A DNA stretch of 58,895 bases from Prevotellaceae bacterium UBA4361 (GCA_002393575.1 DGSN01000042.1:1-58895); one strand, 5' to 3'; positions 41,716-50,346 are shown, counted from the stretch's first letter. Program-made: numbers and translations. The notes: generated by a model from the sequence alone, not told the origin.

Positions 41716-41746
41716 TTGTAGTTTTCATGCTAAAAGACTATTTTTG
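41716..41746 (+). promoter_or_regulatory. Promoter of the FISUMP/DGR-like target gene
   Basis: TTG (41716-41718), a 20-nt spacer and TATTTTTG (41739-41746), followed by an A-rich leader to the ATG at 41802. Confidence 0.65.
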
Positions 41747-41801
41747 CATACATTATTCAGAAATAACAAATTGATGTCAAACAATTAAAACAACAAAACT
41801 T

Positions 41802-42560
41802 ATGAAAAAACTATTTTTTACCCTTTTTGTAATGTTGCCGTTTATGGCAGTTACCTCAAGTGCCCAGATCTTGTTTGATAGGGGCGATGTGAATGGCGAT
41901 GGAAATGCTGACATCAGTGATGTAGTAGCACTTGTGAACATCATTCTCAACGGTGGTGATGCTCAACTCACCTGTCCCGACAACCATCATCCTCACATGA
42001 TAGACCTCGGCTTGCCATCTGGCACGAAGTGGGCATGCTGCAACGTGGGAGCGGACAAGCCCGAAGCCTACGGCGGCTATTATGCCTGGGGCGAGACAGA
42101 GGTAAAGACCACTTACAACTGGAACACCTATAACCATTACGACGGCTCTTCAAACACTTGTCACAACATTGGTAGAGACATTGCTGGCACACAGTACGAT
42201 GTTGCTCACGTGAAATGGGGTGGCAGTTGGGTGATGCCGTCAAGAGAACAGATAAATGAATTATTAAATAACTGCACCCACGAATGGACAACGGTGAATA
42301 GTGTAAATGGACGCAAGTTCACCAGTAAGACCAATGGCGGTAGCATCTTTCTTCCTGCTGCTGGCGAACGCGGGAACTCGGAGCTCTCCAATGCTGGCGG
42401 CTACGGCGACTATTGGTCGTCCACGCTCTACGAGAGCTACCCGGGCGAGAGCGATCCGCGCGGCGCGGTGGACCTCTACTTCTACAGTGGGCGCGTGTAC
42501 TGGGACAGAAGCTGCAGCAGCAGCCGCAGCGTCGGGCATTCAGTTCGCCCTGTTCGATGA
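41802..42560 (+). CDS. Secreted FISUMP-domain protein with DGR-like variable C-terminus
   Basis: This is a 252-residue protein: signal peptide MKKLFFTLFVMLPFMAVTSSA, a dockerin-like Ca-binding repeat (about 25-50, RGDVNGDGNADISDVVALVN), then a Fib_succ_major (FISUMP) / DUF1566-type C-type-lectin-like domain (MIDLGLPSGTKWACCNVGAD; YGGYYAWGETEVKT; KWGGSWVMPSREQINELL; IFLPAAGERGN). The last 55 residues (GYGDYWSSTLYESYP through VGHSVRPVR) are abruptly GC-rich, and 24 of 36 codons at 42426-42533 end in C (TAC, AGC, GGC, GAC, CGC, TGC). That is the pattern left when AAC codons of a template repeat are mutated at adenines. Known Bacteroides DGR target proteins end the same way. No reverse transcriptase lies in this window. 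Confidence 0.85.
   Translation: MKKLFFTLFVMLPFMAVTSSAQILFDRGDVNGDGNADISDVVALVNIILNGGDAQLTCPDNHHPHMIDLGLPSGTKWACCNVGADKPEAYGGYYAWGETEVKTTYNWNTYNHYDGSSNTCHNIGRDIAGTQYDVAHVKWGGSWVMPSREQINELLNNCTHEWTTVNSVNGRKFTSKTNGGSIFLPAAGERGNSELSNAGGYGDYWSSTLYESYPGESDPRGAVDLYFYSGRVYWDRSCSSSRSVGHSVRPVR
42426..42533 (+). other. Candidate DGR variable region (VR)
   Basis: Codons of the form NNC dominate, with no AAC left, while the flanking conserved codons (TATTGGTCGTCCACG before and TCAGTTCGCCCTGTTCGA after) have ordinary use. The conserved 3' flank would correspond to the initiation-of-mutagenic-homing site. Base composition changes sharply at both borders. Confidence 0.7.
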
Positions 42561-42602
42561 TTTTAGTGCATCCTATCCCAACATGGAAAACGCAATCCAA
42601 AA

Positions 42603-42687
42603 CCCATTTCTGCGCAAGGGCTGCGGTGGGGCGCAAGCCTACCAAGGCTTGCATGGAGCCCCACTGCGACCCTTGCGCGGAAATGGG
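42603..42687. repeat. Long hairpin 42 nt downstream of the candidate VR gene
   Basis: CCCATTTCTGCGCAAGGG pairs with CCCTTGCGCGGAAATGGG; after one mismatch the stem continues (TGCGGTGGGGC with GCCCCACTGCG), and a terminal stem GCAAGCCT/AGGCTTGC has an ACCA loop. In all it is about 30 plus 8 bp. DGR target sites are known to carry a hairpin or cruciform just 3' of the VR. There is no T-tract, so it is not a standard terminator. Confidence 0.85.
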
Positions 42688-42775
42688 TGACGTTCTCACT
42701 CCTTCCGTTGACAAAAATAGATTGTGGTTAATGTGTTGAGAATCAGAAGTAAAATTCTGATTCGACGAAAATGAA

Positions 42776-42863
42776 GTAAATCCCCAATCGCGTTCGAGTA
42801 AATCCCCAATCGCGTTCGAATGAATCCCCAATCGCGTATGCGTTTATCCCCAATCGAAAAACG
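42776..42863. repeat. Four tandem 22-bp units (AATCCCCAATCG)
   Basis: The units begin at 42776, 42798, 42820 and 42842. The first two are identical, and all contain ATCCCCAATCG. They have no spacers between them. They lie just beyond the hairpin of the candidate DGR target and before the end of a convergent gene. Confidence 0.9.
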
Positions 42864-42884
42864 ATGATGATGGGAGAGGGTAGA

Positions 42885-43388
42885 TTAGTGGGTGCTGTTG
42901 TGCATTCTGACGAGTTCGATGGCTTCTTTGCCAGTGAGGTGTTCGATGTCGAAACGGATTGCTAACATACGTGCCAATCCGCTTTCGATTTCTTTCTGTA
43001 GGCTTTCGTCGTCGTTGGGGTTGTATCGGTTTCCGAGTAGTCGGGCTGCTGCTAACTTTTCGGTTTGGTCCTCGATGATGTGGATTCTGCCGAAGGCAAT
43101 CACACTGCGGAAATAAGTGGTGTATTCCTTGGGCTTCACTTCGTCCTGCTCGATGACGCAGAAGGATGCCTTGTCGCAGTTGCGGATGGCATCGACTTTG
43201 TGCCCGCTCATGGCGCTGTGGAAGAAGAGTTTTCCCTCGGAATAGACGTAACTGATGGGCACGGCGTAGGGATAGCCATTGTCGCCCAAGAGTGCCAATG
43301 TGCCCGATGTGGCTTTCTCTAAGATGCTGATGCTTTCCTGTTCGGAAAGCTGTTGGCGTTTGCGCCGCATGTCTCTGAAATTGCTCAT
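42885..43388 (-). CDS. Pyridoxamine 5'-phosphate oxidase-fold (NimA-like) flavoprotein
   Basis: The start MSNFRDMRRKRQQLSEQESI is chosen because a promoter lies directly upstream; a longer frame from 43451 would overlap that promoter. It is a 167-residue split beta-barrel with GTLALLGDNGYPYAVPISYV, KLFFHSAMSGHKVDAIRN and ASFCVIEQDEV, the pattern of the PNPOx-like/NimA group that binds FMN. Some members reduce nitroimidazoles, but resistance cannot be inferred from sequence alone. It is monocistronic on the minus strand. Confidence 0.87.
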   Translation of the reverse strand: MSNFRDMRRKRQQLSEQESISILEKATSGTLALLGDNGYPYAVPISYVYSEGKLFFHSAMSGHKVDAIRNCDKASFCVIEQDEVKPKEYTTYFRSVIAFGRIHIIEDQTEKLAAARLLGNRYNPNDDESLQKEIESGLARMLAIRFDIEHLTGKEAIELVRMHNSTH

Positions 43389-43414
43389 ATTCTGAAAATC
43401 TGTTGTTGGTTGTG

Positions 43415-43448
43415 CAAAGATAGCGATGAAAAGTGAATAATGAGTCAA
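43415..43448 (-). promoter_or_regulatory. Promoter of the NimA-like gene, overlapping a GTCAAC repeat
   Basis: On the minus strand TATCTTTG (43415-43422) lies 27 nt upstream of the ATG at 43388. The -33 region (TTGAC at 43444-43448) is part of the GTCAACAAA repeat element, copy C. Confidence 0.65.
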
Positions 43449-43495
43449 CAAATTATAGTTTTTTAGTCAACAAATTTACACAAATAGGGCACAAA
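43442..43495 (+). repeat. GTCAACAAA-repeat element, copy C (left end only)
   Basis: It holds GAGTCAACAAATT, then GTCAACAAATTTACACAAAT and GGGCACAAA, matching the left ends of copies A and B. The right end with TTTGTTGAC units is missing. Confidence 0.8.
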
Positions 43496-43812
43496 TTTTT
43501 GAATAATGAATAATTTGATGAAACTCTCCTTTCTTTAAAATCATTGTGGTAGAATGATGCTTTCGGCGTTAGAGGGTTTCGCTATTTCAATAGGGCGGAA
43601 AAAGTTTAGTAAGCTGAAATGGTTATCCACAATCAGCCGATAAAACGTTTGCAAGGGCAAAAGCACTGATGGAACACAATGCTTTTGCCCTTGCATAGCA
43701 TAGAAAACGCTTTTATCCTATGAACTGGTGGCATTTCATGCCGTCTTGGGTACAAGCGAACAATTTTATTGTTGTAAATTGGCGTATATTGACTAAGGAA
43801 AAACAACGTTCA
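43496..43812. other. Gene-free spacer with one strong hairpin
   Basis: It holds a perfect 15-bp inverted repeat GCAAGGGCAAAAGCA (43651-43665 with 43680-43694) with a 14-nt loop. I see no open frame worth calling and no tRNA. The hairpin may terminate transcription from either side or mark a repeat. Confidence 0.6.
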
Positions 43813-44235
43813 TTATTCCTCCTTTTGCAATATCTCCAGAAATTCTTTTAGTTTGAGTACCAGCAGTTGGGGAAATGTGATGTCTTTAAGAACATTGAAG
43901 TGTGAATCGTCTGACACGATGTATGTGGCTCCAGTGGCAAAGGCGCAGTCCACAAACTTGTTGTCGTCGGGGTCGGCGGTTATCAGGTGCCAATGGAAGT
44001 AAGGGTCTATGCGCTCCACATTTTTGCGTTTCAAAATGGCATCCACCACGTTTCGTGCAATATCGGGCGTGGTCATGCTTCCTATGATTTCTTCATATTC
44101 TTCAAGGATTTCTGTGGATACACAGAGCGTATAGCGACCATCAAGAAAGCCACGCCACACAGGATATGCTTCACCATACTTTGATATGGATACCAATAGG
44201 CAGTTCGTGTCAAGGACAATCTTATTGCTTAGCAT
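43813..44235 (-). CDS. PIN-domain putative toxin (type II TA system)
   Basis: This is a 140-residue protein of the PIN (PilT N-terminal) superfamily. Acidic metal-site residues are visible: D9 in KIVLDTNCLL, the Glu pair in LEEYEEII and the later acidic cluster TADPDDNKFVDCAFATGA with SDDSHF. PIN toxins cleave RNA. The N-terminus overlaps the upstream small gene by 14 nt, the usual antitoxin-toxin layout. The family is the one annotated as a putative TA toxin component, PIN family. Confidence 0.85.
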   Translation of the reverse strand: MLSNKIVLDTNCLLVSISKYGEAYPVWRGFLDGRYTLCVSTEILEEYEEIIGSMTTPDIARNVVDAILKRKNVERIDPYFHWHLITADPDDNKFVDCAFATGATYIVSDDSHFNVLKDITFPQLLVLKLKEFLEILQKEE

Positions 44236-44458
44236 ATTTGTATGGTGTGCGAAGATGGGTTCTCATCATTTCCTCGTCTTTCTCCTTGCTCCACTTGCCT
44301 GTTTCCCAAAGTTGATTCATTCCTTCCTCGGCCTTGCGAGCATAGAAATCACTAACGACCTGACTTAATTCTTCCAGTTCCTCTACGGTTTTGATGTGTC
44401 CCAGCAACTGAAGGAAATCCATCTGAGCTGCGTTTAGCGGAGTCCTCGTTTGTTCCAT
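44222..44458 (-). CDS. Probable antitoxin partner of the PIN protein
   Basis: This is a 78-residue, mostly helical acidic/basic protein starting MEQTRTPLNAAQMDFLQLLG. It is upstream of and overlaps the PIN gene by 14 nt. It has no DNA-binding motif that I can name; the C-terminus (EKDEEMMRTHLRTPYKYAKQ) could wrap the toxin. The role comes from gene order. A -7 element (TATATTTG on the minus strand) lies about 30 nt upstream. Confidence 0.7.
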   Translation of the reverse strand: MEQTRTPLNAAQMDFLQLLGHIKTVEELEELSQVVSDFYARKAEEGMNQLWETGKWSKEKDEEMMRTHLRTPYKYAKQ

Positions 44459-44488
44459 GTTCTTTTAGTTTTAATGTTCTAACAGGTG

Positions 44489-44496
44489 CAAATATA
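44489..44496 (-). promoter_or_regulatory. -7 element of the PIN toxin-antitoxin operon
   Basis: TATATTTG on the minus strand, 30 nt before the antitoxin start at 44458. No clear -33 TTTG. Confidence 0.5.
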
Positions 44497-44629
44497 CAAA
44501 CAATTCCGCAATCTTGTATTATTTAGGATGTTAAAAGTGCGAAAGACGATTAAAAGTACTTGTGACCGTTCCCTATGGCAGGAGATTGCTGATGCGAAGG
44601 ACTTTGACAAGGTCGAAGTGAGGCTGTGC

Positions 44630-44683
44630 CTCGGAAAACATCAAATAAATTTGCTTTTTCGCCTGACTTGCATTAACTTTGCA
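44630..44683 (+). promoter_or_regulatory. 54-bp promoter module of lepA
   Basis: TTTG (44650-44653), 20 nt and TAACTTTG (44674-44681) lie within a block that differs at about six positions from the prs promoter at 35869-35922. The rest of the 44497-44806 spacer shows no supported gene; a 44700-44790 stretch is rich in TTGACCTTTGAC-like simple sequence. Confidence 0.9.
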
Positions 44684-44806
44684 CCTTCTAAGCCCTTCTA
44701 AGAGGTCTGAGGACTAAGGTCTAAGGCCAAGGGTCTAAGGACTGTGGTCAAATGTTGTTTTTTTGTTGACTTTTGACCTTTGACATTAGAGAAAAACTAT
44801 TCGCGA

Positions 44807-46594
44807 ATGAAGCATATTAGAAATTTTTGTATTATAGCGCATATCGACCACGGTAAATCGACGCTCGCTGACCGCTTGTTGGAGGCTACGAACACCATCA
44901 AGGTGACGGAGGGACAGATGCTGGACGATATGGACTTGGAGAAGGAACGCGGTATTACCATCAAGAGCCACGCCATTCAGATGGAGTACAAGTATGAAGG
45001 CGAGACTTACATTCTCAACTTGATTGACACTCCGGGACACGTGGATTTCAGCTACGAGGTGTCGCGCTCTATCGCTGCGTGTGAGGGTGCGTTGCTCGTG
45101 GTGGATGCCACGCAGGGAGTGCAGGCTCAGACCATTTCGAACTTATATATGGCGATTGACCACGACTTGGAAATCATTCCTGTGGTGAACAAGTGCGACA
45201 TGCCGAATGCCATGCCCGAGGAGGTGACGGACGAAATCGTTGACCTCATCGGTTGCAAGCCCGAGGAAGTTATTCTGGCTTCGGGAAAAACGGGGCAGGG
45301 TGTGGATGAAATCCTGAAGGCTGTGGTGGAGCGCATTCCGCATCCGCAGGGTGATGAGACGGCTCCGTTGCAGGCTCTGATTTTCGACTCTGTGTTCAAC
45401 AGTTTCCGTGGTATCATCGCCTATTTCAAGATTGTGAATGGAGTGATGCGCGAGGGTGAGAAGGTACGTTTCATCAACACGAAGAAAGAATACCAGGCTG
45501 AGGAAATCGGTGTGCTGAAGATGGACATGATTCCTCGGAAGGAGTTGCGCACGGGCGATGTGGGCTACATCGTGTCGGGTATCAAGAATGCAGTGGAGGT
45601 GAAAGTGGGCGATACGATTACCACTTGTGCCAACCCTGCAAAGGAGGCGATTGCTGGTTTCCAGGAGGTGAAGCCAATGGTGTTTGCCGGAGTGTATCCG
45701 ATAGAGCCTGAGGACTATGAGAACCTGCGTGCATCGTTAGAAAAGTTGAGGCTGAACGATGCTTCGCTTACCTTCCAGCACGAGAGTTCGGCTGCCCTTG
45801 GTTTTGGCTTCCGCTGTGGCTTCTTGGGTTTGCTCCACATGGAGATTGTGCAGGAACGACTGGACCGTGAGTTCAACATGGATGTGATTACGACGGTGCC
45901 AAACGTGTCGTACATGGTGTATGACAAGCATGGTGAGGGCATGGAGGTACACAATCCTTCGGGTATGCCTGACCCAACGCTGATTGAGCACGTGGAGGAA
46001 CCGTACATCAACGCTACGATTATCACGACTGCCAGCTATATCGGACCGATTATGACGCTTTGCTTGGGCAAGCGTGGCGAGTTGGTGCGACAGGATTTCA
46101 TTGCGGGCAACCGTGTGGAAATCCAGTTCCTGATGCCTCTTGGTGAAATCGTCATCGACTTCTACGACAAGCTGAAGAGTATCAGTCGCGGTTATGCGTC
46201 GTTCGACTACCATCCTGCGGGTTTCCGTCCGTCGAAGCTGGTGAAGCTGGACATTCTGCTGAATGGTGAGAGTGTGGATGCTCTTTCTACGCTGACGCAT
46301 GTGGATAACTCGGTGACGCTGGGACGACGTATGTGTGAGCGTCTGAAGGAGTTGCTGCCTCGTCAGCAGTTCGACATCGCTATTCAGGCTGCCATCGGTG
46401 GAAAGATTATTGCTCGCGAAACGGTGAAGCAGGTGCGCAAGGATGTGCTGGCGAAGTGCTATGGTGGCGACGTGAGCCGTAAGCGCAAGTTGCTGGAGAA
46501 GCAGAAACGCGGAAAGAAGCGCATGAAGCAAATCGGCAATGTGCAGGTGCCTCAGAAGGCTTTCTTGGCTGTGCTCAAACTCGACGGGGATTGA
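44807..46594 (+). CDS. lepA: Elongation factor 4 (LepA)
   Basis: The ATG giving MKHIRNFCIIAHIDHGKSTL matches the family start; an upstream TTG in frame is rejected. It is a 595-residue translational GTPase with G1 AHIDHGKST, G2/G3 ERGITIKSHA and DTPGHVDFSYEV, G4 NKCD, then the EF-G-like domains II, III and V and the LepA-specific C-terminal domain (SYEVSRSIAAC to KRMKQIGNVQVPQKAFL). It can move stalled ribosomes back and aids translation initiation and ribosome assembly. It has its own promoter. Confidence 0.97.
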   Translation: MKHIRNFCIIAHIDHGKSTLADRLLEATNTIKVTEGQMLDDMDLEKERGITIKSHAIQMEYKYEGETYILNLIDTPGHVDFSYEVSRSIAACEGALLVVDATQGVQAQTISNLYMAIDHDLEIIPVVNKCDMPNAMPEEVTDEIVDLIGCKPEEVILASGKTGQGVDEILKAVVERIPHPQGDETAPLQALIFDSVFNSFRGIIAYFKIVNGVMREGEKVRFINTKKEYQAEEIGVLKMDMIPRKELRTGDVGYIVSGIKNAVEVKVGDTITTCANPAKEAIAGFQEVKPMVFAGVYPIEPEDYENLRASLEKLRLNDASLTFQHESSAALGFGFRCGFLGLLHMEIVQERLDREFNMDVITTVPNVSYMVYDKHGEGMEVHNPSGMPDPTLIEHVEEPYINATIITTASYIGPIMTLCLGKRGELVRQDFIAGNRVEIQFLMPLGEIVIDFYDKLKSISRGYASFDYHPAGFRPSKLVKLDILLNGESVDALSTLTHVDNSVTLGRRMCERLKELLPRQQFDIAIQAAIGGKIIARETVKQVRKDVLAKCYGGDVSRKRKLLEKQKRGKKRMKQIGNVQVPQKAFLAVLKLDGD

Positions 46595-46609
46595 TGATTA
46601 AGTTAAAAG

Positions 46610-46795
46610 TGAAAAATGAGTCAACAATTTTTTTTTGTCAACAAATTTACACAAATTAGGCACAAAACATCATTGATAACGAAAAACTGCCATTTGGAGT
46701 ATGTTATGGCTATGTTTGAGATAATTTGTGTGAATTTGTTGACAGAAAAATAGAATCATTTGTTGACAGGAAAATAATCAAATTTGTTGACTGAA
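46610..46795 (+). repeat. GTCAACAAA-repeat element, copy B (upstream of second C10 protease)
   Basis: It holds AAAAGTGAAAAATGAGTCAAC, GTCAACAAATTTACACAAAT and GGCACAAA at the left, and at the right AATTTGTTGACAG, TTTGTTGACAGG and AAATTTGTTGACTGAA, three bases before the protease ATG. The parts, their order and their orientation to the gene match copy A. Confidence 0.85.
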
Positions 46796-46797
46796 AT

Positions 46798-49700
46798 ATG
46801 AAAAGGAAATATATAGTTGCTGCAGCAATGACATTGACAATGGCGACTGCATGGGCAGACCCCGTGGGGTTGGCAAAGGCGAAGGAACTGGCGGCTCCTT
46901 TCCTCAGGGAAGGAACTGAGGCTGTGCTCGTGAAAAGTGCTACGCGCAACGAGGCGAAGGCACGGAAGATGAAAGCTGACGTGAGAGCGACTTCACCTTA
47001 TTATATTTTTTCACGCGGAGAGAACCGTGGATTCGTCATTGTGAGTGGCGACGACTGCCTGCCGTCTATCTTGGGATATACCGAGAGTGGCGACTTCGTG
47101 GAGAGTGAGATGCCACCTGCTTTGTTGGGATGGCTCGACTACTATCGCCGCATCGTGGAGGATGCACAGGCGGCTGGCGAGAATGTGAGTCAGGCAAAGC
47201 GCCGTGCTGCTGCTCCGATGCAGGGTGCTACGGCTGCAAGGGTTGACGTACCAGTGCTGATGACCAGCCATTGGCATCAGACTGCTCCTTACTTCAATCG
47301 CTGTCCGTATTTGGAGAATGGCAACCATGCCGTGACGGGCTGTGTTGCCACGGCTGGTGCGCAGGTGATTTACTACTACCGCAAGGACAATCCGAGTACG
47401 TTAGGTGCTTCGACTCCTACTTACGACTATGGAGCACCCGTGAAGGAATCGGTGAAGAAAGGCACTCCCATGAAGTGGGACTTGATGCTCGATGACTATA
47501 ACTCCAGTTGTCCGCAGGAATACAAGGATGCCGTGGCTGAATTCTGCTTTGCTGTGGGTGCTGCTACGTGGCTGACTTACGGGGAATCGACTGGCGGCTA
47601 TATCAGCAATCTTGTTGAGACGTTCAACAGTGGCTACAACCTGAGTAGCGTGAACGTGACGAAGTCGTCTTATTCGCAGTCGGCTTGGGAAAAGATGATT
47701 TACGAAGACCTGCTGGAAGGTCACCCGATGGTATATACTGGCTATGAAGTGGATGATGCAGGCACATGGAACGGACACGCCGTGGTGTTGGATGGCTATC
47801 GTGCCAGCAGCAATTTGTTCCACTTCAACTTCGGCTGGGGTGGTCAGGGCGATGGCTGGTACACGGTGAACGACGAAACGGGCATGAACGGTTTCAACAC
47901 GGAACAGAGCATGACCTACAAGGTGCAGCCAAAGAAGCAGAACTTGCGGGCAACGATGGAACTGCCTGAAGGATTCTACGTGAACCACGACAACAGGGTG
48001 AAAGTGACGGTGGAGAATAAGGGTACGCTCGACTATTCGGGTATTTATCTTTTCTGCACAACGACCAATACGAAGCCTTCGGGCATTGCCACTGCTCGCT
48101 CTAAGGATACGGAGACGGTGATTACCAATGATGGGGAGAAAACCGTGATTGAGCTGACCGCCAAGCCATCTTCCGACCGTCAGTGGCACGTGAAGGTGAC
48201 GGACAATAATCTGAACGTTCTGGCAGAAGTATCGCTCACGCCAGAGGTGATGAACAACGAATTGAGCTTCAATAGTTTGGAGGTGCTGGGTAGTTCCGAC
48301 ACGGAGACACATCAGGGAAAGGACTACGCGGTGGTGTATGGCGACCGTTCCACTGCTATTGCCAATTTGCAGAACCTGAGCGATGTGCCTTATCAGGGCA
48401 CACCTCGACTGGAGCTTTACAAGAGTGTGGATGATGGACAGACTTTCGAATACGTGGGTATGAAATCGGCAATGAATGCCGAAATCCCAGCGAAAGCATC
48501 AGCCGATATTGAATTCTCGCTCACCAACACAACCACTTGTCCGCTCCTTGTTGATACACTCTATTATGTGGCTTTGCGTCATCCGATAGAGACAACTGGA
48601 AGCAATTTCGTGCAATATGAAACAGGTATCGACACCGTGGCACGTTTCGTTCTTCGCGAGAGCAAGGAGGAACTGAAAGCAACACTGGATGAGAGCGTTT
48701 TGCGATTTGAAGGCAAATGGAATGCTTCGCAATTCAACACGCTCTGCAACCGCACGGCGAATGTCTCTGCCAGGAACTATGACCTGACCAAGGTGGAAGC
48801 TGTGGGACGCATCCCTGTTGTCGAAAAGAATCCGAACGCACTTTTCTTCGTGGCAGACGAGTCGAAAGCAAGCGGAAAGAACGTGGTGAAGGTTGACGCT
48901 GCTACAGCCGACTACGTGGAAATCACGATGGGCTACGACTATGTCCCTTCGACTGCCATCGTAGCGAAGAAAGCAAGTTTCAACATGGCGCTTACTCCCA
49001 ACCGTTGGGAAATGCTGACTGTGCCTTTTGCCGTTGCTGTGCCTCAGGGTATTGTGGCAAAGCAAGTGGATGCTCACACCTCTACGGGCATTGGAAACAA
49101 GACCAGCATAGTCCGTTCTTTCGAAGCAGGAAAGACCTACATCGTGATGGCTTCGTCGAAGCAGAAGCAGACACTCTCGGCAGAGAATGTCACGGTGGTG
49201 GCAGCACCTGTTGAGAATGTGGACACGGCAGTGGTCGGTGTGTTTGCCACAACGAATTTGCCTGATGGCTCGCTTTATCTGAATGATGACGAAACGCAAT
49301 ACTTCCAGTTGATGGAAGAGGGCATGACCGTGCCAGCGTTCTCAGGCTACTTCAGTGCCAGCAATCTGACTCGTGCCTTCCGTGCCAACTCGAACATCAC
49401 GCTCGACCCAGCTTATCTGTCGTTGGGACAAACTATCGAAGAAGCTTACGACGTGCTGGCAGAGTACAAGAACTTCTTGAAGGAGGAAGCAAACGAGGCT
49501 TTACTTGACAAAATCGACGATAGCGAGAAGTATTTCAGTGAGCGTGAAGGTACCAGTTCGAAGGATGTTCATGCGGTGGTTGATGCTTTGGCAGAAACTA
49601 TAGTCTGGGCTAAGCAGCAACTGCGCGAGAATCTGAACGACAAGGTCATCGAAATGACAGACTACATCGTGAATCCATCGTTTGAAAAAGGAAGTACCAG

Positions 49701-50346
49701 CACTTCCACAACAGGTTCTATCAGTGGATGGAAGGCAAATGGTACGGGTGTTTCTGCTCGTTCGGCAAGCAACGTATATTATAAAGGTGTAGGTGCAGAT
49801 GGCAATTACCTCTGCTACAGCTACATCAGTACCGACTTCTCAGGCAAGGGCATCTACCAGAAGATTGCTGACATGCAGCCAGGACTCTATCGCCTCACCG
49901 CCAAGGTGGGTACAGACGAAGGCGAGAACGTGACAGTCTTTGCCAACGACCAAGAAGCAACCGTTGGTGCGCACGACTTTGGCAAATACTACCTCACGGA
50001 TGTTGTCATTGACAGCATTGTGGTGACAGCAAACGACACGCTCACCATTGGCGTGCGTGACGGACATTGGTATAAGGCCGACGATTTCCGTCTCTTCTAC
50101 CTGCGCTCCCTCACTGCTGAAGAAGACCCTCTGGGCATCGAAGACATTGCAACTACAGATAAGTGGAACTTCACGCTTGTGCCAGTGGAGGGAGGAGTGC
50201 GCATCACGGCTCCAACCATGCAAACCATTGCCGTCTATGCCATTTCGGGAACATCTGTGTTCCGCAAGATGGTGCTTGGCACAGAGTTTGTTCGACTCCC
50301 TCAAGGCATCTACATCGTGGGTGGCAAGAAAATCATCGTGCATTGA
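46798..50346 (+). CDS. Large secreted C10 family cysteine protease with T9SS tail
   Basis: This is an 1182-residue protein: signal peptide MKRKYIVAAAMTLTMATAWA, a propeptide (about 21-145), and a C10 domain (about 148-385) with C182 in AVTGCVATAGAQVIYYY, H327 in TWNGHAVVLDGY and the HFNFGWGGQGDGWY loop. It is followed by several Ig-like/beta domains and, at about 960-1110, a galactose-binding-like domain (NPSFEKGSTSTSTTGSISGW; QKIADMQPGLYRLTAKVG). The last 60 residues (VEGGVRITAPTMQTIAVYAI, then LPQGIYIVGGKKIIVH) are a type-A T9SS sorting signal. It is related to streptopain/interpain proteases but much longer. Likely a surface protease. Confidence 0.9.
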   Translation: MKRKYIVAAAMTLTMATAWADPVGLAKAKELAAPFLREGTEAVLVKSATRNEAKARKMKADVRATSPYYIFSRGENRGFVIVSGDDCLPSILGYTESGDFVESEMPPALLGWLDYYRRIVEDAQAAGENVSQAKRRAAAPMQGATAARVDVPVLMTSHWHQTAPYFNRCPYLENGNHAVTGCVATAGAQVIYYYRKDNPSTLGASTPTYDYGAPVKESVKKGTPMKWDLMLDDYNSSCPQEYKDAVAEFCFAVGAATWLTYGESTGGYISNLVETFNSGYNLSSVNVTKSSYSQSAWEKMIYEDLLEGHPMVYTGYEVDDAGTWNGHAVVLDGYRASSNLFHFNFGWGGQGDGWYTVNDETGMNGFNTEQSMTYKVQPKKQNLRATMELPEGFYVNHDNRVKVTVENKGTLDYSGIYLFCTTTNTKPSGIATARSKDTETVITNDGEKTVIELTAKPSSDRQWHVKVTDNNLNVLAEVSLTPEVMNNELSFNSLEVLGSSDTETHQGKDYAVVYGDRSTAIANLQNLSDVPYQGTPRLELYKSVDDGQTFEYVGMKSAMNAEIPAKASADIEFSLTNTTTCPLLVDTLYYVALRHPIETTGSNFVQYETGIDTVARFVLRESKEELKATLDESVLRFEGKWNASQFNTLCNRTANVSARNYDLTKVEAVGRIPVVEKNPNALFFVADESKASGKNVVKVDAATADYVEITMGYDYVPSTAIVAKKASFNMALTPNRWEMLTVPFAVAVPQGIVAKQVDAHTSTGIGNKTSIVRSFEAGKTYIVMASSKQKQTLSAENVTVVAAPVENVDTAVVGVFATTNLPDGSLYLNDDETQYFQLMEEGMTVPAFSGYFSASNLTRAFRANSNITLDPAYLSLGQTIEEAYDVLAEYKNFLKEEANEALLDKIDDSEKYFSEREGTSSKDVHAVVDALAETIVWAKQQLRENLNDKVIEMTDYIVNPSFEKGSTSTSTTGSISGWKANGTGVSARSASNVYYKGVGADGNYLCYSYISTDFSGKGIYQKIADMQPGLYRLTAKVGTDEGENVTVFANDQEATVGAHDFGKYYLTDVVIDSIVVTANDTLTIGVRDGHWYKADDFRLFYLRSLTAEEDPLGIEDIATTDKWNFTLVPVEGGVRITAPTMQTIAVYAISGTSVFRKMVLGTEFVRLPQGIYIVGGKKIIVH

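Noticed and set aside
42776..42863. CRISPR array
   Set aside because: Four direct 22-bp units follow each other without spacers and no cas gene is near.
44486..44701. 71-codon open frame before lepA
   Set aside because: It covers the lepA promoter module and the minus-strand antitoxin promoter; it is unlikely to be translated.
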